Shown here piece by piece: positions 19,418-29,221 of a stretch of DNA of 64,000 nt; positions within the stretch are counted from its first letter, which is position 1, and each line of letters opens with the position of its first letter. Source of the DNA: Mayamaea pseudoterrestris (taxonomy: Eukaryota; Bacillariophyta; Bacillariophyceae; Sellaphorales; Sellaphoraceae). Made by a program: the position numbers and the translations under genes. Under the pieces are notes generated by a model, which did not search any database, had not been told where the DNA came from, and saw nothing but the letters and a program-made list of their open reading frames with translations. The stretch spans positions 523,501-587,500 of the forward strand of contig BROI01000001.1 in the NCBI GenBank assembly GCA_027923505.1, read 5' to 3'.

Positions 19418-19851
19418 TTTGCCGATACCATTTAGAGTAGACGTACGTTCGGGACGCGAAGAGGAGTTATGAGCCACTGACATGCATGGACTACTCTCAA
19501 TAAAGGACATGACATTTACAGTTTGAAATAACCCACCTTTTGTAGCGACCGAATATACACATTAGTAGTCTGAATCACCAACACTCTTTTGGTTTGCTCG
19601 CTGCGGTTCGACGGCGGCGAGCGGTCTCGCAAAGCTGCGTGTATCACTTTGAGTTACTTGACTGGAAGAAGAATGGGCACTGTTGCTCCACTGGCCCGCA
19701 ATCGTCGACGCACAGGCGCCTTGTTTACCGGCAGACCCATGGCAAAAACAATTGCGTGCAGAGATTACAAATTCTCAGAGATAAAAGCATGGCCAACGTT
19801 CAACGACAGCGCCACTTATTGTACCAGGTATGTCATAACTATGATTAAGGC
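19418..19851. other. Intergenic / possible first exon of the IQ-repeat gene
   Basis: An ATG at 19790 opens a 13-codon frame (MANVQRQRHLLYQ) ending at a good donor (cag|gtatgt at 19829). I could not find a matching phase-0 acceptor before the long frame, so this exon is only a possibility. Confidence 0.25.
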
Positions 19852-22800
19852 ATGGCGCACTTCCTGGATCTATATACGGTAGTAAACTACACTCCTATGG
19901 CTGTTATCCCATCACTTATATTGAGAATTGGTACTCTCGCGAGTTTAGCTACCAAGCATTTAATGTCGAGCCTGCCGCGTCCAGAATTTTCAAATGGCAC
20001 GTTGAAAGTCAGGCTGGCGCGAAGGTTTGTGAAACCGTTTCTTTCGCCGATCCAAGGATCAAAAAGCATCAACAACAACCAAGACAACAACCAAGCATCG
20101 TCTTCATCTCTACGACTCGTGCACACAAAAACAGGCTCTACTATAACTAGACTACGCAATTTTAGAGAAACCATGTCAGCTGCAGCAACTACCTCTTGCT
20201 TCGATTTGGAGGGCGGCGACGAGGAGCTCCTCGAGGTGAGAGGATTGCTGGCCTACATTGACACGCAGGAGCAAATGCTCAAGCTGCAAGCATCGGAACT
20301 GAGCGACTTGAGAGCGCAGATTCAGAATCGTGACTTGGAAGCCATTGAAGAAGATGCGTGGAAGGAAGCCGCGGTTATGACGAATGAAGTGGGAGTTCAG
20401 ACAGATGCACCAGTGGATGATCCTGTCGAAGATGACTCCAACGAGGAGCTAATCTTCAGTCCACCAGAACAAGATCAGGAAGCCATGCAACGAGCTGCAC
20501 ATTTGGCCGTTGAACTCGCTCGAACGCAAGAGCGAGCCGAGTTACTGCAGGAAGACTTGGTTACAACCAAACAGCAGCTGCAGGCTTGTCAAGAAAAGCT
20601 TCGCGAAATGATTTTGGGTCATTCCAACAACCATGCAGCGAGCAGTAGATCAGTCTTGCCAGGGTTTCGTACTCGTCGAGGCAGCGCCGACAACAGCAAT
20701 AACCACACGTCAGCGCTCAAATCCTTCTTTATGCGGTCCTCGTCAAGCGTTACAGCAGGCTCATCGGATTCCTTGCCGGATCGAAGCGTTCAGACCATGC
20801 CAATGCTTCCGCCTCGAGTCGAAAGAAAATCATCTATTACAATGAAACGAATTCAGTCACCGACTGCTCCTTTTGTCGTGCACGACGACTCCGCCGCGGA
20901 CGAAATCGAAGTCTCGACTGTTCACTCGGCGTCATCCAACGTTGATGCAACGGAATCCAACAGCGACGTTGGCTCGTTCAAATTCGTCGCTAAGCAGCGC
21001 GAAGCGGTGGCCAGTATATCCTTTTACGAGGATGAGGTGGAGGAGCCGCAAGAGAATGGTAGCATCGACAAATCGGAGCGAGACAGTAATTCATTCATTG
21101 ACGACCATGACCGCATCTCTCAATCGGGCGAGGAAGAAGAGAAAGATCTCGAGACTTTTCAAAGTGACGACGAAGATAACATCTCCTACACGAGCGTGTC
21201 CAGCAACAACAAGCCAATTATCATTCACAAGCTCGATGCCGCCATTGAAGATCCACGGCCATGGAAGCATGCGTTGCAGCAGCGCAACCAAACGAACAAG
21301 GCACGGATCATACAGAAAGCTTTTCGCATGTACTTTATCAGGAAGGATCACGCTGCCATTAAACTGCAAAGTTGGTGGCGCATGACCATGATTCAGCTAG
21401 AGTATCAGCACTGTTTAAACACGATTCGACGCCGGCGCGCGGCCATTGTCCTTCAGTGCGCGTGGCGCATGAATTCGGCCGTGAAACGCTACAGGATATT
21501 GCACGCAGCCGTAACTATTCAAGCTCAATGGAGATTGTTTGTTGCGCGGCAAGATTACAATGACATGACTTGGGCGACAGTGACGGTTCAGAAATATTTT
21601 CGTCGCCATGACGCAGTGATGAACTTACACGACATTCGCGACAAATATTATGCTGCTATCGTTGTTCAAAAGCATGCTCGTGGGTTTCTTCTGCGGCGTG
21701 ACTGGGCCAGAACCAAGGCATTGGCGGTAAAGCTGGTAACCGACATGACCATTTCACTTTCCAAAAGTGTAAGCAAGAAGAAGGTCGACAGGTTGGAACT
21801 CGTGCCTGCTGCATCTGTGAAGACACACCACCAAACTGTACTTCAGGCAACCAAACAGCTCATAACGTTGACGAGCGGTTGTCCCTTTTTGTTTGGCTAC
21901 TCGGCAGCACCATCTATGAAAACAAACTGCCTTTTGCATCCGCTTTGGAAAATGGTGGAGCGTCATGTGAGTGTTGTGGTCATTCAAGCCACCTGGCGAC
22001 GATACTTGCGACAAAAGCAGTGGGAAGCCTGCCGCAAGGATGCCGTCGTCATTCAGGCTGCGTATCGACGCCACCAAAAGCAGCAGGCCTATGTGAACTT
22101 GTGCCAAAAAATCATTTTAATTCAAACCAGCGTTCGTTGCTTTCATGCGCGAAAGTTGCTCGCCGAGTTGCAGGAAGAAAAGGTCGCGGCGACGCGTAAC
22201 AATGCTGCGGTCAAGATCCAGGCTCATGTTCGCAAACTGCCGCCTCAACGCCAGTACGCTTGTTTTCTTTTGGCAACTCTGCGTATCCAGACCAGTCTTC
22301 GAAAATTCGCAGCGCGACAAGAAGTTCAGAATCTGCGTCAGAAACACCTTGCGGCGACAATTATACAGCTGTGGTATCAACTCGTTCTTCGTCGCAACCA
22401 TGCCCGCGCATCTTTTCTTGCGTTGGCATCGCGCAGTGACAAGCATGACTTAAATTATGGGGCTACTGTCAGAGCTCTGGGAGCGGGTGCAATATCGGAA
22501 GAAACAACAAGGCTGGATGACAGTATTGCATCAAAAGATGCTATCAACAACCCTTTGAACAAGCCAACAAGACCAGTGGAGGAGCTTGTGGCGCTTTCTT
22601 ACAACTACACTACTGTCAGGGATAACGATTCCAGCATTTGGGATGAAAGCTTCGACCGTTGGGACGATGCCGCCATCTACGTTCATACCTTCTTCATTGG
22701 TCTGGAAAGGCAAACTAAAACACACGCCGCGAATGTTATTGCACAATCATGGCGTCACCATGTCGCTATCCGAGCGAAACGATCTAAAGCTGCCCATTGG

Positions 22801-24198
22801 ATTCAGTGCTACTGGCGTGAACGTTTGGCAGTAAAAAACCGTGCAGCAATGGTCATTCAAAACGGCGGGCGAAAGCGAGCTGCAAAGAAGAGAAACGCAG
22901 CCAAGGTCATTCAAGGCCTTTGGCGTGAGTATTATGTCACCCGTTCCAATAGTGCTACCTTAGTGCAAATGATGTGGCGTGGATTCCATGCTTGGTTGGT
23001 TTACGAGCGCTACCTTGAGTCAGAGAGCAAACTCCAATTGTTTATTATGGGGAACACATCCGCTGCAGAGCAATCAAAGAATATAATCGACCAGAAAATC
23101 AGGCACCAAGTGACAATCTTTCAAGCAGCTTTGACCATTCAGCGTTGGTGGTGGCAAGTCTATGGATTCATGATGCCATATAGTGTTGAGAATGAGACGT
23201 TCATGGTGATTGAGTTTGATCCCAACTGCTCCGTCCATGTGCAAGACTTAGCGGTCGACAAAAGCATGAGCTTTGACCAGTCATTTGTGCACAGTGAGTG
23301 CGCACATCGTCGTCAATGGAAGGTAAAGAAGCCAAAGGTATGGGCATCTATCCGCGAACGGGCTTCGGTTCCTCTGAAACCAAACCGTCCGAAGTCGAGG
23401 CCAAGAGGCTACATTTCAGTGGACGACCAGAATCACGAGCGATATGCGGCGCCGACGGTCGAGACCGATCGCTATACTCCTGCATCATGTGTTGTTGTGT
23501 CTGACGATGAGAAGGAGGACGCGAAAAGCACAAGGCGTCCCGTAGCTGCCAACGCCAACGGGAAAGCGCCTCGCCAAGTCCATGATCGAAAACCAGTTCT
23601 CGCCAACTTTCCAACGCTCAAGCTTTCCTTGGAGACCAAGAAGAAGCTCAAAAAGTTGAAATCTTCTCTCTTGAACAAGAAACGAGTTAACTTGATGGAC
23701 CCCAAGGTTCAGCGGAAGTTGGATACGATTGACAACCTGCCATGGGCTGACTTCGACTTTCGCGATGCCGACGAGGCAAACGATATTCCCGTCACGTATA
23801 GTGTCAGCCCCAGGACTCGCAGCAAGGAGGGCAAGTCGAAATCAAATGAAAAGACTGCTTCTCGGAATCAAGCCGGGTCTACCCCGGCTGCGAATGGTGC
23901 TGCTAAAGAACAACAGAGGGCCACCAAGAATGGGAAACTTACACCCTTGGTGGAATTGCCTGCCGACATCAGCCACTGCTGCGAATCGGAAAATAGCTTC
24001 ATTTTAGCAGAGGAGATTGTCGTTCCATCGCCAAGAAGCATTCTTAGAGACGACGTCGACAATCACAAGGAGAATGTGCACGCGTTCAAGTCCACCTTTA
24101 CCGAGTGGTCAGTTAAAGCCGATGGCTACGAGGAATCTGGTCTGGCAGATTTGTTGGGTACGATGAATGCCTTTCGTGTTAATGAAAGGACAGAGTAG
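19852..24198 (+). CDS. Large IQ-repeat protein with about 18 IQ motifs
   Basis: Up to 1448 residues. The first 107 codons from ATG 19852 are unlike the rest; the start may be the ATG at 20173 (MSAAATTSCFDLEGGDEELL), giving 1341 residues. A coiled coil lies near 135-260 in the longer form. An acidic disordered region follows to about 480. Then come IQ motifs in several clusters, for example RIIQKAFRMYFIRKDH, AIKLQSWWRMTMIQ, AIVVQKHARGFLLRRDW, VVVIQATWRRYLRQKQW, AAHWIQCYWRERLAVKNR and AAKVIQGLWREYYVTRSN. The C-terminal 350 residues are basic then acidic and disordered. There is no motor, CH or kinase domain, so this is not a myosin or ASPM. A scaffold loaded with many calmodulin-like proteins is inferred. 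Confidence 0.82.
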   Translation: MAHFLDLYTVVNYTPMAVIPSLILRIGTLASLATKHLMSSLPRPEFSNGTLKVRLARRFVKPFLSPIQGSKSINNNQDNNQASSSSLRLVHTKTGSTITRLRNFRETMSAAATTSCFDLEGGDEELLEVRGLLAYIDTQEQMLKLQASELSDLRAQIQNRDLEAIEEDAWKEAAVMTNEVGVQTDAPVDDPVEDDSNEELIFSPPEQDQEAMQRAAHLAVELARTQERAELLQEDLVTTKQQLQACQEKLREMILGHSNNHAASSRSVLPGFRTRRGSADNSNNHTSALKSFFMRSSSSVTAGSSDSLPDRSVQTMPMLPPRVERKSSITMKRIQSPTAPFVVHDDSAADEIEVSTVHSASSNVDATESNSDVGSFKFVAKQREAVASISFYEDEVEEPQENGSIDKSERDSNSFIDDHDRISQSGEEEEKDLETFQSDDEDNISYTSVSSNNKPIIIHKLDAAIEDPRPWKHALQQRNQTNKARIIQKAFRMYFIRKDHAAIKLQSWWRMTMIQLEYQHCLNTIRRRRAAIVLQCAWRMNSAVKRYRILHAAVTIQAQWRLFVARQDYNDMTWATVTVQKYFRRHDAVMNLHDIRDKYYAAIVVQKHARGFLLRRDWARTKALAVKLVTDMTISLSKSVSKKKVDRLELVPAASVKTHHQTVLQATKQLITLTSGCPFLFGYSAAPSMKTNCLLHPLWKMVERHVSVVVIQATWRRYLRQKQWEACRKDAVVIQAAYRRHQKQQAYVNLCQKIILIQTSVRCFHARKLLAELQEEKVAATRNNAAVKIQAHVRKLPPQRQYACFLLATLRIQTSLRKFAARQEVQNLRQKHLAATIIQLWYQLVLRRNHARASFLALASRSDKHDLNYGATVRALGAGAISEETTRLDDSIASKDAINNPLNKPTRPVEELVALSYNYTTVRDNDSSIWDESFDRWDDAAIYVHTFFIGLERQTKTHAANVIAQSWRHHVAIRAKRSKAAHWIQCYWRERLAVKNRAAMVIQNGGRKRAAKKRNAAKVIQGLWREYYVTRSNSATLVQMMWRGFHAWLVYERYLESESKLQLFIMGNTSAAEQSKNIIDQKIRHQVTIFQAALTIQRWWWQVYGFMMPYSVENETFMVIEFDPNCSVHVQDLAVDKSMSFDQSFVHSECAHRRQWKVKKPKVWASIRERASVPLKPNRPKSRPRGYISVDDQNHERYAAPTVETDRYTPASCVVVSDDEKEDAKSTRRPVAANANGKAPRQVHDRKPVLANFPTLKLSLETKKKLKKLKSSLLNKKRVNLMDPKVQRKLDTIDNLPWADFDFRDADEANDIPVTYSVSPRTRSKEGKSKSNEKTASRNQAGSTPAANGAAKEQQRATKNGKLTPLVELPADISHCCESENSFILAEEIVVPSPRSILRDDVDNHKENVHAFKSTFTEWSVKADGYEESGLADLLGTMNAFRVNERTE

Positions 24199-24615
24199 TA
24201 ATGATTGTTTAGTTTATGGTTATAACGTTTTTGGAGTGAGTAACATGTTCAAATTGGAGTCTACTCGATAGCTAGCTTGAACGGGCGCAGCGGACCTCGT
24301 CAAACTGCCAGCACTATGCACTGAAAAGTAGTGCGCAACGGAAGCTGCTGTATTGAAGGCGTCATTTCGGTTCCTATTACGTCAAATACTATCAAGCGAA
24401 GTGTACATCATACGTCATTCGGAATATTTGAACCTAATTAGCGTTCGGGAGCAAGTCGACGCACCACTCGATCTCGTCGCACGAATTCGACGAGGTCGGG
24501 CTGTTTCGCAGAAAGCCTTGCCGTCGCTGGTCGCTGCCTCCATCATCATCAAGTTGCGAGTCAAACAATCATCTTGGATATACTCTACTTTGTAGTACAG
24601 TAGCATTATAGTATC
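24199..24615. other. Intergenic, promoter of the protein kinase gene
   Basis: 417 bp with no recognisable gene. It separates the IQ-repeat gene from the kinase gene in the same direction. Confidence 0.4.
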
Positions 24616-27600
24616 ATGGGTTGCGCCGCTTCCAAGCAAGCGTCGGCCGTGGATCTTCCAAGGGCGAAGCTAGATGGTACGCCGGCAGCATGATGTACTC
24701 GCTGGAACGAGAGGTTCAGTTCGTAATTTTTTCTCATACCCCTCGTCATCTCGTTCATTGACAGCCCCCAAGAATGGAAGCAATCATAATGCCAAGGCCA
24801 ATACTAATAGCAAAAACATTTCCACAACCAGCGGAGCATCCGACGAATCCGCGCGGCCGCGCCTGCATTCGTCCGGGTCGGACTGTCACGCTGCCGACGA
24901 TCGCTCGAGCGGCGGTTCCTCCAATGGCAGTGGCAACTTTCGCAGCAATAGCAAAAATCCAAAGACATTGGTCCACTCAACCTCGCAGATTGGATTGGAT
25001 GAAATGATTGAGGATCGGCGGGCCGAAGGTGATTTGAGGCAGAATGGTACGTGCAATGGAATGAAGGAATTGTAATTGCTTGTATACCTTTACTATTTAC
25101 TCAATCTCCATATATACCTCTCGTTTAGTTGTGCACATTGAAGTTCCCTTTGGTAAACCCATCGAGGAGGTGTACGATGGAGTCCACAATGGACCTGTGC
25201 TTGGCAGTGGCATTTCCGGGCTGGTGCGGCTCGTGACGCACAAGGCGACTGGCCTCAAGTATGCCGTCAAGGTTTTGGACTTGGCGCTGGTGGACACGGC
25301 GGAAGGTTTGAGGCAATTGAGAGAAGAAATCTTCATTATGTGTCAGTTGGATCATCCGAATATAGTGCGACTGGAGGAAGTGTATGAGAGTCACTCGGAA
25401 ATCTACTTGGTGCAGGAGTTGTGCCTGGGCGGAGAGCTGTTTGATCGACTGGATGAGCAGCCTGACTATCACTATACGGAATCGGAATGCGCCAAGCTTG
25501 TCAAGCAGATGCTCAGTGCTGTTCGATACTTGCATTCAAAAGGTACGGAGATATTGCGTATGCATGCATGTGTAAGTAGCGGGAATTGATGATGGTCGTG
25601 GATATTCACTGAAACTTTACTTTGTACTACCGATACAGGAATCATTCATCGTGACTTGAAGCTGGAAAATTTCCTTTTTTCGAGCACTGCAAAGGACAGC
25701 GAGTTGAAAGCAATTGACTTTGGACTGTCGAAGCATTTTCGTTACGGCGAAATTCAGCATGAAGCGGTCGGAACACCATACTCTGTGGCACCAGAAGTTA
25801 TCTTGGGTAGTTACGATGAACGGTGCGATTGCTGGGCGATTGGAGTCATTACGTTTCTGCTTCTTTCGGGTGATCCTCCATTTGGCGGCTGCGGGGGCCC
25901 GGAGAGTCTCATGCAGGTGCGATCGAACATTTTGGCCGGCAAGTTCGACTTTGTGCCGGAGGATATTTGGTGCAGCGTTTCCAAACAGGCGCGCAATTTC
26001 ATTCGGACGCTCTTGGTGACGGATCCGCAAAAGCGACCGACGGCTCGCAATGCACAAAAGCATCCGTGGTTGACGGAGTGGGCCTACAAGGCGCGCGACG
26101 ACTCGGACAATGTGCTGAATCCAAACGTTGTCAAAGCCTTGGTTAATTTCAAGGAGTTTTCCGATATGCGGAAATTATTGTGCGAGGTGTTGAGCTTTAC
26201 GTTGCTGCCGGATCAAATTAAGGACTTGCGTCGAGAGTTTGAAAAAATGGACACTGACGGAAGTGGCGAAATCTCGCTGGCAGCACTAAAGCAGGTGCTT
26301 GTGGCTAACGCTGGAGCAGGATCTCTAGGTGCACTGACCGAGGAGGAAGTGGAGGACATTTTTAACGCCATGCGCGTGCGCAAGACAGAGACGAGGATTC
26401 ATTGGCACGAGTTCATTGCGGCTGGTCTGAGTCAGTGTCAAGTCGATGATCGCAATCTGAGACTGGCGTTTGATCGGTTGGATAGCGATCACAAGGGTGT
26501 AAGTCATCGTTTACGCGTGCACGTTGGATGCCGGTTTTGCAAGCAGCCCTTAACTCATTTAATTGTTTCTGTACCTTTTCGCCGACAGTATATTACGCTG
26601 GACGACATTATGGATTTGATGGGAAGCGACGCCATACAAAGCGAGGAACAAATGCGCGAAATGTGGGGCGACTCGATTCGATCTGTGAAGTGCCAGCACG
26701 CTCGTATTACATACGGAGATTTTCTTTTGCTGATGAAGGGTCAATCGAGGGAAACACCCCCATCGGCGCAGCTGAATTCTGAGTTGGGCACAGCATCGCT
26801 GAAGCCGCTCTCGGGTGGGAGGCCTCTTCTCATGGTTCGGGAAGGAGAGACAGCCTCGTCAGAAGCCATGTCACCTGTCCTGAGTGAGATTGATGAGTCT
26901 GAATTGACCATGGAGCCAGATACTGCCGACGAAGTGCCTTCAACGTCTTCGCCATTGAGCGGAGCCGCAATTGTCGACAACATGGGCTCGACCGACTTGC
27001 TTCAATATCGATCGGCCTCACCACTATCAATAACGCAGTCAGCTCCCAATACACCAGCTGGTCATCGACAAATTCTCGACATGGCAGATCTTGAATCACC
27101 AGGCTCTTACAGAGACAGGGATATATTAGCAGCTGGTCCAGGCGTTCCGGGTACATCTGCCTCATTGACGCCTCCGCAATCGCCTGAGCGCGGCGCAAAG
27201 GATTTTTGCACGCCAAACCTCGCCAACCGTTTTACGATACTAATGCCGTCGGGAAGCAACCCAAAAATTATAGTACCTGGCCTTCCAGAGATTCCGCCTC
27301 ATCCAGACACTTACCTTCGACGACAACGATCACGCTCTGTTGGTGATGACATAAATCGGCCGCAAACTCCTGGCCAAGAGAACGACGAGACTACCGACCT
27401 ACAAGCTGTAGCAGATGTGGTGATGGATATGCTTTTGCCGGAAAATGGGCACTTGCAGATGAGTCATAATGACAATGGAGGAGGATCCAAGTCACATTTA
27501 ATGTCAAATCGACAATTATATCGCGCGCATCGTCACATGCGCATGGCTGTCTTGGAAGCATCCAAACGCTTCGAGGAACAGCAAGCAGAGCACACCCGCG

Positions 27601-28085
27601 ACTTGATATTAAAGGAGCGCGAAGGCGAAAGCACAACAGAGGAGTCTGGCATGTTTATTCAGCCTGGCTTGGTGATGCGGCACGGCCACCACGGACATGT
27701 TTCATCAGAGGCGATTCGGCAGTTAATGGCCGAGAATCGCAAGCAGCAAGGCAAGTTGGTCGAGGAGGCGAATCGTCGAGGCGGGCGAGGTCGTCGCTCC
27801 CGCAAAAAGACTGCTTCCGACATGTCTGGCATGCTGAGCAGCATGGGTAATGAGGAGCTAGGCGGCGCTTTGTCGGATGCCAAGATGTCGCACGATACGA
27901 GCCCTCCAAAGTTGTCGGAACGAAAAACAATGATGTCGCGGATACCATCAGTTCAAGAAGGCCCCGACATTGCTTCACCCGACGAGGTTGGAACGGTTCG
28001 ACAAGCGACGGTACCTGGTCAATTTCGTAAGACTTCAGATCCCTTTTCCAAGCAAGGAAAGTATGGCGCGGTCTATCAAGAATGA
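24616..28085 (+). CDS. Calcium-dependent protein kinase (CDPK) with long tail
   Basis: Five exons (24616-24676, 24765-25046, 25129-25542, 25639-26498, 26589-28085) give 1037 residues. The N-terminus MGCAASK fits N-myristoylation plus palmitoylation, hence membrane attachment. The kinase domain (about 125-395) has GSGISGLVRL, YAVKVLDL, IIHRDLKLENFLF, AIDFGLSKHF and GTPYSVAPEVI, so it is predicted active. An EF-hand region follows. EF1 (DTDGSGEIS) and EF3 (DSDHKGYITLDD) look calcium-competent; EF2 (RVRKTETRIHWHEF) and EF4 (SIRSVKCQHARITYGDF) lack the acidic ligands. About 450 disordered residues follow, with many SP/TP sites. The last intron (26499-26588, 90 bp) is in frame without stops, so its retention would add 30 residues; splicing restores HKG|YITL of EF3. 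Introns are phase 1 except the last (phase 0). Confidence 0.93.
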
Positions 28086-29221
28086 GTAAGGAATAAAGAC
28101 GCACAGTCGGGTGTGTGCTTATCTCGTATAAACTTTTTTGCATTTAATCTTGCAAGTATACTGCATCATTATCGGGAGCTGTTCAAACCGAGCGATTTGT
28201 TGGCCGATGTACTGAGCGTAATCTGCTGTTGGTCTTTAAAACTGCATCCTTGACATTCGTTGTCCACAGTGAATGCGCTGTCTTGCAACGAAGTAACCTT
28301 GGCATGCTCTACAGAAAGTCAAGTGTCAAGTTAGTACATGTATTGTACAAACCAATAAAAACTGTCGAACCTCTAGCTAGTAAACAATTGTAAAGGCTCT
28401 GCCTATTTGTACTAGGAAATGACAAAATATGTCATATGTACACTGTTCTATTGTTTATAAAGAAGCTGCTTGACCCGTTTTCAAGAGCCCTAAAATGACT
28501 CGTAGCGGCAAGCGCCACAGTAGGTGACGTGTGACATGTGCTGCCGCTACTCTTGAAAAAGTGGGGTGGAGCATTTGCAAACCGGCGCATTCGCTAGCTC
28601 GCACTTTTGATGTTGTCTCTCATGTAGTAGTTCAAAGTTTTTGCTTGTTCGCTTGCTTTGGGAGCGTCTACAAGAGCGTTTGTGGAGGTCCATTCCGACG
28701 GATGTTTTTGACCTGCATCGACACCCTTCTTCTGCGGCATGCTAAAGCGCCATTTTATGGATTCAAGTAAATCTTTTATGCGAAATGTATAAAGTATAGA
28801 AGCGATATGTAAGTATAGACTATAAAGGAAATCGAACATAGCGCTGTAAATTGAGGCTTTGACTGACGACGAGGAGGAAATGGAAGCAACAAAACATTAA
28901 TCGTGCTGCGGCGGGACCAATACTAATTCGACGACAAAACCAAGCACACTATTAGAACCCGCTTAACTTACTTGATAGATCTAGTGCTTTAAATCAATGA
29001 AAACGACCTTTTATAAGCTTTAAAAGACGAAAGTGAATGCTTTGGGCGATGGGCGATGGGCGGTCACGCTCGATTTTGCCCGAACGATCGAAATGTCACG
29101 TCGCAGCGAAACTCCAATAACGGTGAGATATTTATGTGACATAGCTCCACATCCACTCACTTTTTCTTCGTTCGACGAGGCGCGCCGCAAAACGCCGATG
29201 ATCATAACATCATAAATCACC
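28086..29221. other. Intergenic 1.1 kb, no gene seen
   Basis: AT-richer than its surroundings. Short open frames (for example 28531-28770) lack protein-like composition. It marks the start of a gene-poor stretch reaching to 37 kb. Confidence 0.4.

Noticed and set aside
28531-28839. Short overlapping frames on both strands
   Set aside because: Random-looking composition, no start context, no splice partners.
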